A stretch of DNA of 64,000 nucleotides from Pseudomonas sp. TH31 (GTDB lineage: Bacteria; Pseudomonadota; Gammaproteobacteria; Pseudomonadales; Pseudomonadaceae): the NCBI RefSeq assembly GCF_016650815.1, contig NZ_JAEKEZ010000034.1:244725-308724 (forward strand), in the 5' to 3' direction. This document shows, piece after piece, positions 26,115-35,017 of the stretch. Below the pieces are notes generated by a model. That model had not been told where the DNA came from and searched no databases. It worked only from the letters and a program-made list of their open reading frames with translations. Every line of letters starts with the position of its first letter. Within the stretch, counting starts at the first letter, position 1. The position numbers and the translations under genes were made by a program.

Positions 26115-26984
26115 GTGTCTGACACGCCGATCAACTTCGCTTACACCAAACGTTTCAACGCCGTACTCGCCTACATTGACGAGAATCTCGAAGGTGACCT
26201 GTCGGTGAATACGTTGAGCCATGTGGCGAACTTTTCGGCGTTTCACTTCCATCGACAATTCACCGCGTTCGTCGGCGTACCTGTTTCACGTTATGTGCAA
26301 CTGATGCGGCTACGACGCGCGGCACATCGGCTGGCCGCCCTCGCGGATCACTCGGTACTGGAGGCCGCCCTCGGTGCCGGCTTCGAAAGTCCCGAGGCAT
26401 TTTGCAGGGCATTCAGGCGAGCATTCGGCATGACGCCGAGTGCGTTCAGGAAGGAGCCGAACTGGCAGGTCTGGAATGCGGTGTTCGCCATCCCTCACTT
26501 TTCCAGGACTATCATCATGCAAATACGAATCGTGGAATTCCCCGAAGTCCGGGTCGCAGCGCTTGAACACTGCGGCCCCGCCGGGCTCGTCAATGAGAGC
26601 GTGCGCAGGTTTATCGAATGGCGTAAGCAGAGCGGACAGTCGCCGGTGGCCTCGAGTCGCAGCTTTGGCATTCCCTATGGCAACCCCGATACCACACCTG
26701 CGCAGGCATTCCGCTTCGCCATCTGCGGCGAGATTCACGAGGCCGTGGCGCCGAATGAGTTCGGCGTACGCGAGATCGTCATTGCTGGCGGTCGATGCGT
26801 TGTGGTGCGACACACGGGGTCACCCGATCACATCGGCGAAACGATCTATCCGATTTACCGTGATTGGCTTCCTGCCAGTGGCGAGGAGCTTCGTGACCAG
26901 CCATTGTTTTTCCACTACCTGAGCGTCTATCCCGAGACACCCCAGGATCAATGGCAAACGGATGTGTATGTTCCGCTGCAATAG
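26115..26984 (+). CDS. AraC-family regulator with GyrI-like effector domain
   Basis: Two helix-turn-helix segments at the N-terminus (LSVNTLSHVANFSAFHFHRQFTA and SVLEAALGAGFESPEAFCRAFRRAFGMTPSAFR) form the AraC DNA-binding part, residues ~10-110. The C-terminal ~150 residues, from MQIRIVEFPEVRVAALEHCGP, are a GyrI/BmrR-like ligand-binding domain, as in Rob and SbmC. Such proteins often respond to drugs or amphipathic molecules. Start is GTG at 26115 with AGGAG about nine bases upstream. Confidence 0.85.
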   Translation: MSDTPINFAYTKRFNAVLAYIDENLEGDLSVNTLSHVANFSAFHFHRQFTAFVGVPVSRYVQLMRLRRAAHRLAALADHSVLEAALGAGFESPEAFCRAFRRAFGMTPSAFRKEPNWQVWNAVFAIPHFSRTIIMQIRIVEFPEVRVAALEHCGPAGLVNESVRRFIEWRKQSGQSPVASSRSFGIPYGNPDTTPAQAFRFAICGEIHEAVAPNEFGVREIVIAGGRCVVVRHTGSPDHIGETIYPIYRDWLPASGEELRDQPLFFHYLSVYPETPQDQWQTDVYVPLQ

Positions 26985-27122
26985 TGGGGGGGGGCGCAGC
27001 TTTCGGCTCTGAACTAATGTTGACGAGTGTCTGCCCGGGGGGCTCTGCTGCCGGTCGTGACAGGCCCAGGCCGCGCCATTACAGGGACGCATTGGTCGTA
27101 AGGGAATTGAGTTGAGGACACT

Positions 27123-27812
27123 ATGACTGACCGCGAGCAACTTCATCGAAATGGCTATGCACTGCTCCGTCGAGCGATCCCGGCCGAGTGGCTGGGTGAC
27201 CTGCGTGCCGTGTTCGATGCGGGCGTGAAGCCGTCGGGCCAATGGCCAGTGCCGCGTGGCATGGATTGGCGCCATTCGCTGTTGGACTCTGATTCGAAGG
27301 TTCAGGCTGTGTGTCGTCTGCCGCAGGTGCTGGCGGTGGTGGGTGAGCTGATCGGAGAACGGTTCTTCCTCTCGCAGGTGGAGGGTCGCGAGCCGCTTGC
27401 CGGGGGCGGTCATCAGCGGCTGCACCGCGACTTGTCGGTCCAGCGGCCAGGCGACATGGTGAACGCCATCGCTTATTTCGACGATTTTGGCCCCGAGAAC
27501 GGCGCGACACGTATCGTCCCCGCAAGCCATCGCCCTGAGCAGGGCGAGCCACCATTCGATTTCAATGACGAGTCCCGGTCCGTGCTGCTTTCAGGCTGCG
27601 CGGGTGACATCTTGGTGTTTGATGTCGATTTAGTGCATGCGGGTAGCCGGAACTCAATCGGCGCACGCCGTCGCTCCATCCTGATCAGCTATTTTTCGGA
27701 GCCTCTATACGCGTCACACCTGGAAACGGTGAGCCTGCGCAGTATTCGGATGGACACGACGGACAGGTTCGATCCAAACGAGTTGCTCCCGTCAATCAAC
27801 CGCTCCGGATAG
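27123..27812 (+). CDS. Phytanoyl-CoA dioxygenase family protein (Fe(II)/2-oxoglutarate)
   Basis: A 229-residue oxygenase of the PhyH superfamily. The iron-binding triad HxD...H is visible: His101 and Asp103 in LHRDLS, His172 in DLVHAGS, with Arg182 for 2-oxoglutarate further on. Enzymes of this kind hydroxylate small molecules, lipids or amino acids using O2 and 2-oxoglutarate. The substrate is unknown, and the gene stands alone between the AraC regulator and a lipoprotein, 138 bp after the former. Confidence 0.82.
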   Translation: MTDREQLHRNGYALLRRAIPAEWLGDLRAVFDAGVKPSGQWPVPRGMDWRHSLLDSDSKVQAVCRLPQVLAVVGELIGERFFLSQVEGREPLAGGGHQRLHRDLSVQRPGDMVNAIAYFDDFGPENGATRIVPASHRPEQGEPPFDFNDESRSVLLSGCAGDILVFDVDLVHAGSRNSIGARRRSILISYFSEPLYASHLETVSLRSIRMDTTDRFDPNELLPSINRSG

Positions 27813-27877
27813 CTACGGACTTTCCTGTGGACATTGCTGGGGCCGGGCTTTATGCATTGGCTTTTTGACCCGCTCTA

Positions 27878-28171
27878 TCAATTTTTACACTTGGCCAACA
27901 CCACTTGGCAGGTACTCGGCGTGCCACCGGATTGGCCGGCATAGCGCATGCAATTATCCAGGGATTTTTGGCGAGCCATGTTCAAGGTATCGCCCCATGC
28001 GAGGCCGCCCTCGCCAGTTGTCGGCACCGCCGTTGCATAGCAGTTTGAGCCAGAGGCTGAATAGCGGGCCGAGGAAGATTTGCTCGAACATCCCGCGGTC
28101 AGCGAAAGGTTGATCGCCATCAAGGCGAACAAGACCCAATAGATGCACTGGCGCTCGTTTTTTTCGTTCAT
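27878..28171 (-). CDS. Small lipoprotein, hypothetical
   Basis: 97 residues from ATG 28171 (AGGGGAACAGG upstream): MNEKNERQCIYWVLFALMAINLSLTAGC, a long lipoprotein signal with lipobox LTAGC. The mature part has several Cys (GSNCYATAV, LDNCMRYAG, STCQVVLAKC) and a Ser/Gly-rich linker, likely disulfide-bonded in the periplasm. The pattern resembles DUF4189-like domains (a repeated A-x-x-x-C), which is only a suggestion. Confidence 0.6.
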   Translation of the reverse strand: MNEKNERQCIYWVLFALMAINLSLTAGCSSKSSSARYSASGSNCYATAVPTTGEGGLAWGDTLNMARQKSLDNCMRYAGQSGGTPSTCQVVLAKCKN

Positions 28172-28225
28172 CCTGTTCCCCTGGATAAAGAGGTTAGAGG
28201 TGCTTTTGGCAGTGTTGTCACCCAT

Positions 28226-29122
28226 TCAACTCGCAACCTGCCCAGCCTGCAACGCAAACCATTGCATGATCACATCACACGCCGGATGCGATGCCGCCGA
28301 AGGCTGCGGGCACAATGAGTAAATTCCCCGAGTCCTCAGTGGCTGCCCAAACGGAACCACCAGCACCCCACGATCCAGTGACTCCTGCGCCAGGGTCAGA
28401 TCCGTCATTGCCACCCCCAAACCCCGCGCCGCCGCATCCAGCGCCAACTCGTCAAGGTTGAAGGGAATGTGCCGGTAATCTTCCAGCGATTTTCCGTCAT
28501 TGGCCGCCAGCCAGTCGATCCACGCTTGCTTGTCCGCCGAGCGATGCAGCAGCGCGAAGCGCACAAGGTCGTCCACTGAGTTCAGCGGATGCGTCAAGTC
28601 GCTGAGTCCCGGCGCGCACACCGGCACCAGCGCTTCCTCGAAGAGGGTCAGGCTGGCAGGGTCGTTCGACGGCTCGGGCAGGTAGAGGATGTAGGCGTCG
28701 CTATCGCTGGCCGGTTCAACGATTTCCGTGGCCACGGTTTCGATCGACAGGGAAACGTCCGGGTGGCGCAGGTAGAAGTCGCTCAGTTTTGGCAGCAGCC
28801 AGCGAACCGCCAGTGAGACGTGCATGCGTATGCGAAAGGGCCGCTTTTGCGGGGACAGCCGATCTTCGAGGGTTATCAGTTGCCCCAGGATGTTGCGCGC
28901 ACTCGCCAGCACCTGTTCGCCTTCCACGGTCAGTTGAAGGCTACGGCTGCTGCGCACAAAAAGCGGCACGCCGAAGTGAGTCTCCAACTGCTGGATTTTT
29001 CGGCTCACGGCACTTTGGGTCAGGCAGAGCTTTTGCGCCGCTTGGGTGAAGCTGCCGGAGTCAGCGACCTCCACCAATGCCTGAAGGCCTTGCAGGGATG
29101 GGACGTGGCGGATTTTATCCAT
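28226..29122 (-). CDS. LysR-family regulator, probably of the PuuB-like operon
   Basis: 298 residues with the N-terminal helix-turn-helix LQGLQALVEVADSGSFTQAA and the effector domain starting RIRMHVSLAVRWLLPKLSDF. It belongs to the GcvA/AmpR-like group. It is divergent from the FAD oxidoreductase gene by 157 bp and is its most likely regulator. A polyamine-derived effector is inferred from the neighbours. Confidence 0.82.
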   Translation of the reverse strand: MDKIRHVPSLQGLQALVEVADSGSFTQAAQKLCLTQSAVSRKIQQLETHFGVPLFVRSSRSLQLTVEGEQVLASARNILGQLITLEDRLSPQKRPFRIRMHVSLAVRWLLPKLSDFYLRHPDVSLSIETVATEIVEPASDSDAYILYLPEPSNDPASLTLFEEALVPVCAPGLSDLTHPLNSVDDLVRFALLHRSADKQAWIDWLAANDGKSLEDYRHIPFNLDELALDAAARGLGVAMTDLTLAQESLDRGVLVVPFGQPLRTRGIYSLCPQPSAASHPACDVIMQWFALQAGQVAS

Positions 29123-29279
29123 GCGTTTTCAGAATGCCCCGATGATTTTATAACGTTGGTTGTATCACTGCGGACCTTATAAATTCCAGCTCTGGCTGCA
29201 GCCATCTCAAACTTCACATGCGTCTGTTGCATGTGAAGAGAGAGGCCGCACGCAGATCGACGGTCAAATGAGGTGACGC

Positions 29280-30581
29280 ATGGAAAATGTATGTGGCTGG
29301 ATTGCGCAAGCGGGGAGCTCTCCCGTTCATGATCGCCTGAGCGGTACGCAAAAAGCCGATTGGCTGATCATCGGAGCCGGGATTACCGGGTTGTGTGCCG
29401 CTCATTCTCTGGCCGAAATGCATCCTCAGGCGCGCATCGTGATTGTCGACCGGCAGCGCGCGGCGCAGGGCGCGTCGGCGCGCAATTCCGGGTTCGTCGT
29501 GGCCCACGAACATCCGACTACCGATGAGCTTTTGGGCAATCAGGGTTTCGCCGGTTATGAAGTCGATACCGCGATTTCACGCGCCGCCAGCAACGAAGTC
29601 CGCCAGCGTATTGCCCGGCACGGCATCGAGTGCGATTTTCGGGATGCCGGCTATTTCTTCGCCGTGAATGATCCCGCCAAGCTGACCCATGTCGAGGCCA
29701 AGCTGCAAACGCTTGACGCCGTCGGTGCGTCTGCGCGGTTTCTGGAAGGTGAACAGCTCAAGCAAAAACTCGGAACCGGCCATTACCAGGCGGCGATCTG
29801 GTGCGGCAACGGCAATGCTTTGCTGCAACCGGCCAAGTATGTGAAGGGCCTGCTTGATGCGCTGCCACCGAATGTATCCCTCTACGAAAACACCGATATC
29901 ACCGCCCTTGAGCGGCTGGGTACCGCGCGGGTTCGAGCTCGGGCCGTCGAGGGCGTTATTGAGGCGAACAAGGTGCTGGTGTGCCTGAACGCCTTCATTA
30001 CGCGTTCGGGCATCGAGAACAGTGGGACGTTCCCGATGGAACTCAGCGCCAGCCTCACACGGCCGTTGACTGAGCAGGAATTTCAAGCAATGGGCAATGT
30101 CGAGCCATGGGGCGTGTTGTCGACCCGGCCGCTGGGCGCCACGGTGCGGCTGACTCCGGATCGTCGCGTGATGATCCGCAACACGGCTGAATACCGCGCT
30201 CGGGATCTCTCCAACAGCGATCTTCTCATCCGCAGAAAACACCATGTGCTGGGCTTGCAGCGCCGATTCCCGTGGTTGACCGAGCAAGACATTGATTACA
30301 GCTGGACCGGTCATCTGAGCGCCTCGCGCTCCGGGCAAGCGTATTTCGCCAAGGTCGAAGAGGGGGTGTTTGCCGTGGCCGGTTGCAATGGCTCAGGCGT
30401 TGCGCGCGGCACGCTTTGGGGGCGGCTGCTGGCCGAACTGGCGGCGGGCACCCGTTCGCCGCTGTTGGCGTCGGTCATGCAAAGGGCTCAGCCCGGCTGG
30501 CTGCCGCCCAAACCCTTTCTCGATATCGGTGCCATGCTTCGCATGCGCGTGGAGGCGGTCAGGGCCAGAACAGAAATCTAG
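29280..30581 (+). CDS. FAD-dependent oxidoreductase, gamma-glutamylputrescine oxidase-like
   Basis: 433 residues of the DAO family. The dinucleotide-binding motif ADWLIIGAGITGLCAAHSLAE lies at about 26-46 and the second FAD region GASARNSGFVVAHEHP follows. Near the C-terminus, VFAVAGCNGSGVARGTLWGRLLAE closes the FAD site. The pattern fits PuuB, which oxidises gamma-glutamylputrescine, or the Pseudomonas PauB set acting on gamma-glutamyl polyamines. The next gene, 48 bp downstream, encodes a polyamine-binding protein, which supports a polyamine role. Confidence 0.8.
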   Translation: MENVCGWIAQAGSSPVHDRLSGTQKADWLIIGAGITGLCAAHSLAEMHPQARIVIVDRQRAAQGASARNSGFVVAHEHPTTDELLGNQGFAGYEVDTAISRAASNEVRQRIARHGIECDFRDAGYFFAVNDPAKLTHVEAKLQTLDAVGASARFLEGEQLKQKLGTGHYQAAIWCGNGNALLQPAKYVKGLLDALPPNVSLYENTDITALERLGTARVRARAVEGVIEANKVLVCLNAFITRSGIENSGTFPMELSASLTRPLTEQEFQAMGNVEPWGVLSTRPLGATVRLTPDRRVMIRNTAEYRARDLSNSDLLIRRKHHVLGLQRRFPWLTEQDIDYSWTGHLSASRSGQAYFAKVEEGVFAVAGCNGSGVARGTLWGRLLAELAAGTRSPLLASVMQRAQPGWLPPKPFLDIGAMLRMRVEAVRARTEI

Positions 30582-30629
30582 AAAGCCGGCTATCACACAC
30601 AATAAAAGTTCTTCAAAAGGTGATCGAAC

Positions 30630-31718
30630 ATGCGCGTCAATCCTGTTTCCCTGGCGGTACTGCTCACAACGTTTTCGGCCGTTACGTACGCCGATGAACA
30701 GGTCAATATTTCCAACTGGAGCGGCTACATTGCCGACGATACGTTGCCCACGTTCACCAAGGAAACGGGGATCAAGGCGACTTACGACATCCACGACAGC
30801 AACGAAGTCCTGGAATCGAAGTTGATGACCGGCAATACCGGTTATGACGTGGTCAGTCCGTCGAACCATTTTCTGTCCCGGTTGATCAAGGCCGGGGCGA
30901 TCCAGAAACTCGATAAAAGCCAGTTGTCCAACTGGAAAAACCTCGACCCGGCGCTGATGAAAAAGCTCGAGGTCAACGACCCGGGCAACCAGTACGGCTA
31001 TCCCTACATGTGGGGCACCGCGGGCATCGGCTACAACGTCGAGAAGATCAAAGCGATCTTCGGCAACACCGATGTCACCCATTCCTGGAGCCTGTTTTTT
31101 GATGAGAACAACATCAAAAAGCTGAGCCAGTGTGGCGTGGCGATTATCGATAACCCGACGCAGATCCTGCCGATCACCCTCAACTACCTGGGGCTGCCGC
31201 ACCACAGTCACGAACCGGCGGATTACGCCAAAGCCGAGCAGGCGTTGCTGAAAATCCGGCCTTACATTCAGTATTTCCACACCTCCAAGTACGTCAGCGA
31301 CCTGGCGAACGGCAACATCTGCGCAGTGATCGGCTTCAACGGCGACATCGTCCAGGCCGCCGCCAGTGCCAAGGAAGCCAGGAACGGTATCAACATCGCC
31401 TATTCGATCCCTGACGAAGGGTCGACCCTGTGGATGGACATGGTGGTCATGCCCAAGGCCGCGCCGCACGAGAAAAATGGCTACACCTACATGAACTACC
31501 TGCTTGAGCCCAAGGTCATCGCCAACATCAGCAACAGCATCCACTACGCCAACCCCAATATCGCGGCGGATGCGTTGGTCACCCCGGACGTGAAGCAGGA
31601 CCCGGCGATTTACCCGCCCAAAACGGTGCTCGACAAGCTGTTCATCGTCGAGGACCTGCCACCGGCCATCGCGCGGTTGACCACGCGTTTGTGGAACAAG
31701 CTGAAGACCAATACCTGA
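30630..31718 (+). CDS. Polyamine ABC transporter substrate-binding protein (PotF/SpuD-like)
   Basis: 362 residues: signal peptide ending TYA, then NISNWSGYIADDTLPTFTKETGIKATYDIHDSNEVLESKLMTGNTGYDVV, the characteristic start of putrescine/spermidine-binding proteins. Tryptophans and acids that contact polyamines occur in YPYMWGTAGIGYN, AVIGFNGDI and EGSTLWMDMVV. Cotranscribed with the oxidase. No importer genes accompany it. It is a relative of the agu2C-like protein at 14088 but only moderately similar. Confidence 0.88.
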   Translation: MRVNPVSLAVLLTTFSAVTYADEQVNISNWSGYIADDTLPTFTKETGIKATYDIHDSNEVLESKLMTGNTGYDVVSPSNHFLSRLIKAGAIQKLDKSQLSNWKNLDPALMKKLEVNDPGNQYGYPYMWGTAGIGYNVEKIKAIFGNTDVTHSWSLFFDENNIKKLSQCGVAIIDNPTQILPITLNYLGLPHHSHEPADYAKAEQALLKIRPYIQYFHTSKYVSDLANGNICAVIGFNGDIVQAAASAKEARNGINIAYSIPDEGSTLWMDMVVMPKAAPHEKNGYTYMNYLLEPKVIANISNSIHYANPNIAADALVTPDVKQDPAIYPPKTVLDKLFIVEDLPPAIARLTTRLWNKLKTNT

Positions 31719-31729
31719 GAACTGTGCCG

Positions 31730-31761
31730 GGGTCGTGGGCCGTTCAGCGGCGCCACGACCC
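31730..31761. terminator. Convergent hairpin
   Basis: GGGTCGTGG (31730-31738) and CCACGACCC (31753-31761) form a perfect 9-bp stem over the 3' end of the reductase gene. There is no T run, so termination is possible but not certain. Confidence 0.35.
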
Positions 31762-32406
31762 ATCGGGCAATTCGACCTCGCGCTCGGCTGCGGCCAAGGC
31801 CGCCTTCAACCCTTCTTTATCCAGCGGAATGCAGTAGGCGGGTTTGGCCCGTTCAAAGCGCCAGCTTTCATCCAGGCTGCCGGCATCCACCGCGTCGAAT
31901 CCAATCTCGTCCAGCAACTTGATCACCAGGGCTTTAGCGCCCGGATCATCCGCCGCGATCGGCAGTGCCCGTCGGTCCGGCGCCGCTGCCGGGCGCGCGT
32001 CTTGCACCAGGTCCTGGGCGAGGATGGCGTTGAACACCTTCACCACATTCGCGTCGGGCAGATGCTCGGCGAGCAGGCGGCTGGTGGTGGTTTCGAAGCG
32101 GTCGAGGGCGGCGATGTGGCCGTCGCGTCCGGGGTAATAGTTGTTGGCATCCAGCACGGTTTTGCCTTCCAGCAAGCGCGCCGGCAGGCTTCGGTAATGC
32201 GCCAGGGGAATGGCCACGAGCACGACGTCGCCAAACTGTGCCGCCTCTTCAATTGTGCCGACCTGACTGCCGCGAATACCGCTGAGGATACTGCTCATGG
32301 TCTGTGGGCCGCGAGAGTTGCTGAGCATGGCCTCGTGTCCCGCCGCGATGACCAGTTGCGCCACCGCACGTCCGATAAAACCTGCTCCAATAATGCCGAT
32401 TCGCAT
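31744..32406 (-). CDS. NADPH-binding oxidoreductase (F420-reductase-like, NpdG family)
   Basis: 220 residues opening with the Rossmann motif MRIGIIGAGFIGRAVAQLVIAAGHE and the NSRGP phosphate-binding segment typical of NADP use. DVVLVAIPLAHYRSLP and NNYYPGRDG continue the NAD(P)-binding half. This family is named after F420-dependent reductase of archaea, but Pseudomonas lacks F420, so the partner here must be different. It is divergent from a LysR gene 100 bp away, likely its regulator. Confidence 0.78.
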   Translation of the reverse strand: MRIGIIGAGFIGRAVAQLVIAAGHEAMLSNSRGPQTMSSILSGIRGSQVGTIEEAAQFGDVVLVAIPLAHYRSLPARLLEGKTVLDANNYYPGRDGHIAALDRFETTTSRLLAEHLPDANVVKVFNAILAQDLVQDARPAAAPDRRALPIAADDPGAKALVIKLLDEIGFDAVDAGSLDESWRFERAKPAYCIPLDKEGLKAALAAAEREVELPDGSWRR

Positions 32407-32506
32407 GTCGTTGCTCCCTTGATTGGTAGGAAGCGTCCATGATGATTGCCAACCAATGGCAGATAAATAATCATCGGGTACTTAGTCTCATTACCGGGAG
32501 TGTTGA

Positions 32507-33424
32507 ATGATGGATCGTCTGACGAGCATGGGCGCGTTTGTGATGGCGGCGGAATCCGGCTCCTACGCCAGCGCTGCGGAGCGCTTGGGCCTGTCACCGC
32601 AGATGGTCGCCAAACATGTTGCCGCGCTGGAGCTTCGGCTGGGCGCGCGGCTGCTCAACCGGACCACCCGGCGCCAAAGCCTGACCGAACTGGGCAGCGC
32701 CTACTACGAGCGCTGCAAGCACATTCTGAGTGAGGCGCAGGCCGCCGACTCTCTGGCACAGGTCATGAATGACACCCCGCGCGGCAAACTGAAAATCAGC
32801 GCGCCCATGACGTTCGGCTCCTACAGCCTGATGCCCTTCGTGACAGCGTTTTTGCGCCAGCACCCGGAGGTCGAAATCGACCTGCACCTGACCGATCGTT
32901 TTGTCGATCTGGTGGAGGAGGGGTTCGAAGTGGCGTTCAGGATCGGCCCTTTGGTTTCCTCCAGTCTGACCGCCAGGCCGTTGGCGCCTTACCGGTTGGT
33001 GGCATGTGCCGCGCCAGACTATCTGGCGGAACGCGGAACGCCTCAAACACCGGATGACCTCAAGCACCATGAGTGCCTGGGCTATGCCTATTGGTCCCGT
33101 CCGGCTGACCGCGAATGGGTCTTTTGCCAAGGCGCGGTCATTCATCGGATCCCCGTCACCAGTCGCTTGCAGGTCAATGAGAGCAAAGCCCTGTTGTCGG
33201 CAGCGCTGGACGGGTTCGGAATTGTCCTTGGGCCTGAAGACTTTCTTGCGTCCGCGCTGCGAAGCGGCGAGTTGGTGCGGCTGTTCGCCGATTACGAAGC
33301 GCCGAGTCGACACATGCACTTGCTCTACACGGCGAATCGGCTGAGAACCGCCAAGCTGCGGCACTTTATCGATGCTGCGTATCAGCGCTTTGGTACCGCT
33401 ATCTACAGGGTTGGCAGCGTATAA
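32507..33424 (+). CDS. LysR-family regulator
   Basis: 305 residues with a helix-turn-helix near MDRLTSMGAFVMAAESGSYASAAERLGL and effector domain from LKISAPMTFGSYSLMPFV, the pattern of the CrgA/DsdC-like single-gene regulators. GGGAG lies six bases before ATG 32507; the adjoining ATG at 32510 is equally possible. Divergent from the NADPH-binding reductase, probably its target. Confidence 0.85.
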   Translation: MMDRLTSMGAFVMAAESGSYASAAERLGLSPQMVAKHVAALELRLGARLLNRTTRRQSLTELGSAYYERCKHILSEAQAADSLAQVMNDTPRGKLKISAPMTFGSYSLMPFVTAFLRQHPEVEIDLHLTDRFVDLVEEGFEVAFRIGPLVSSSLTARPLAPYRLVACAAPDYLAERGTPQTPDDLKHHECLGYAYWSRPADREWVFCQGAVIHRIPVTSRLQVNESKALLSAALDGFGIVLGPEDFLASALRSGELVRLFADYEAPSRHMHLLYTANRLRTAKLRHFIDAAYQRFGTAIYRVGSV

Positions 33425-33499
33425 GGCATTTTGCTGGCCCCGCACTTCGAAACAAATCGCCAGAATCGCTTCACTTTCAGGTGGTTAGGTGGAATTCAA

Positions 33500-33820
33500 T
33501 TGCGCAATGTATTGATCTCGTTTGCCCTGGTGAGCGTTGCAATCCCGGTCGAGGCCAAAGAGCTGATGGCCAATGATCGGTATATGTGTAGCTGGGGTGC
33601 GGGGACGGCGGCGAGGGCTCAGGAACTCAAGCTGTCGGGTGTTTCGTTATATGCCGCGCGCCAGAAGCTCCAGGCTTATCCGTTTACCAAGTCGTGGATG
33701 CGAATGCTGGCCATGGGCATCACCGAACAAACGTATGACAGCAAGTCGCATTTCAAGCCCGAGGCGATCCGCAAGAGCTTCTATGAAGACTGCGTGAAGT
33801 ATAAGTTGGCGCGTAAATGA
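33500..33820 (+). CDS. Small secreted protein, hypothetical
   Basis: From TTG 33500 (GGTGGA upstream) the protein is MRNVLISFALVSVAIPVEAKEL, a signal peptide cleaved after VEA, and a mature part of about 85 residues (MANDRYMCSWGAGTAARAQELKLSGVSLYAARQKLQ). Two Cys (YMCSWG and EDCVKYK) probably form a disulfide. The pattern (a YMCSWG-GT start and a C-terminal FYEDC) recurs in small Pseudomonas secreted proteins. Function unknown. An upstream TTG at 33431 is in frame but lacks a ribosome site. Confidence 0.6.
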   Translation: MRNVLISFALVSVAIPVEAKELMANDRYMCSWGAGTAARAQELKLSGVSLYAARQKLQAYPFTKSWMRMLAMGITEQTYDSKSHFKPEAIRKSFYEDCVKYKLARK

Positions 33821-33963
33821 GGGGGTTGCAGAGCCGTTCAACCTGCTAGCTGAACCAATGCTGTCGGCTTGCGATGTTTCATTATGTTTCAGGTATGCCG
33901 GCGGCATACGATGATGGCTTCAGGTTGTGTATGGCCATGCTTGCAGCCAAAGGGAACGGAAAA

Positions 33964-34167
33964 ATGAAATCGAATCTCTTCAAAGTCGTGTTGATCGCCG
34001 GTGCCTTGCTCCTGAGTGCGTGTTCCGGTTCCGGCATGAGCACTAGCACTTGCTTCTCCGATGGCTGCCAGCAATTTGATGGCCGCAACGCCAACAAGCT
34101 GAATTTTGGCGGCAGCGCCATTGGCAACAACTTCAATGAGTACAGTTCCGGGTTGCTGCACGACTAA
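33964..34167 (+). CDS. Small lipoprotein, hypothetical
   Basis: 67 residues: MKSNLFKVVLIAGALLLSAC with lipobox LSAC (Cys20), then a Gly/Ser/Asn-rich mature part with two further Cys (TCFSDGC). AAGGG lies upstream of ATG 33964. A clear terminator follows at 34216. No known domain. Confidence 0.65.
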   Translation: MKSNLFKVVLIAGALLLSACSGSGMSTSTCFSDGCQQFDGRNANKLNFGGSAIGNNFNEYSSGLLHD

Positions 34168-34215
34168 TTGAAAGAGGAGGGACAGGTTGCAGCAAGTGCC
34201 TGCCCGGATCATGAA

Positions 34216-34238
34216 AAAGCCCGCGCAAGGCGGGCTTT
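34216..34238 (+). terminator. Rho-independent terminator
   Basis: AAAGCCCGC (34216-34224) pairs with GCGGGCTTT (34230-34238) around GCAAG. The T run is short, but the hairpin is strong and follows the lipoprotein stop by 49 bp. Confidence 0.75.
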
Positions 34239-34619
34239 GAAAATTGAGTAGGTGGCCGGTGCTGGTCTCCGGCTTACGAGATTTATCAGGCCTCTCACAG
34301 AAAAGTTTTGTGCTTTCCTGCCTCACACGGCATAAGGGCTGGATCTCAGCGCGGAGATCTTTCTAACCGTGTACCCTTCGGAGCGCGCCCCACGCGTCCT
34401 CGCTATCCTCTTGCGCATCAGTCTGCGTCTTCACCTACACCCTTGAGCATAGCAAAGGGTTTAAATCCCTGGCCGGGCTTTTTAGACCGATTGCTTTCCA
34501 GGCGAAGCGTCGCAGGATGGAACGGTGCTATTGCCAGCCCGGCAATATAAGGCTTCGATACAGACGCCTGCCATGCTGAAATAGCGGCCCGTTTCTGTCA
34601 GCCATACCGGAGCCGTTAC
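34239..34619. other. Structured 380-bp gap, possible intergenic repeat
   Basis: No family-recognised gene. It contains the inverted repeat GATCTC/GAGATC (34342-34347 and 34354-34359), and on the minus strand an unbroken 31-residue basic frame (34418 to 34323) beginning MRKRIARTRGARSEGY. The opposite strand is also open here. The stretch resembles a conserved intergenic repeat more than a gene, but I cannot confirm this. Confidence 0.3.
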
Positions 34620-35009
34620 ATGAAGCAAGCCGCAGTACTGATCTTCGCCTTATTGCTCACCTCTGGACTGCTCGGCACCCAGGCAGTCGCGGCCGGCGAG
34701 GCCGAAGCGGGCGGTAAACTGTTCAGCAAAACCTGCGGCGGCTGCCACCAGGTCGGCGAATCCGCGCGGGGCGGTTTTGGGCCGCAGCTCAATGGCATCA
34801 TCGGGCGCACGGCCGGCAGCACGACGGACTACCAATACTCCGATGCGATGAAAAACTCTGGCGTGGTCTGGACCCGAGAAAAACTCGCCGCCTACATCGA
34901 AAACCCCAAAGGTGTGGTGTCCGGAACCCGGATGATCTTCTGGGGCATCAGCGATCCGGAAAAGATCGAAAACCTGTTGGCTTACCTCCAGACGTTTCAG
35001 CCGCAGTGA
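34620..35009 (+). CDS. Class I cytochrome c (c2-like), periplasmic
   Basis: A soluble electron carrier of 129 residues. The signal peptide ends AVA-AG (about residue 25). Haem attaches at Cys39 and Cys42 of CGGCH with His43 as axial ligand, and Met105 in GTRMIFWGI is the second ligand. The TDYQYSDAMKNSGVVWTREKLAAYIENPK part is standard for cytochrome c2 type. Its partner is unknown; no oxidase or dehydrogenase genes lie next to it. Confidence 0.9.
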   Translation: MKQAAVLIFALLLTSGLLGTQAVAAGEAEAGGKLFSKTCGGCHQVGESARGGFGPQLNGIIGRTAGSTTDYQYSDAMKNSGVVWTREKLAAYIENPKGVVSGTRMIFWGISDPEKIENLLAYLQTFQPQ

Positions 35010-35017
35010 TCTGAATG

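Noticed and set aside
30393..31763. Minus-strand open frame of 456 codons opposite the polyamine-binding protein
   Set aside because: It mirrors a clear PotF-like gene and shows no domain; a shadow frame.
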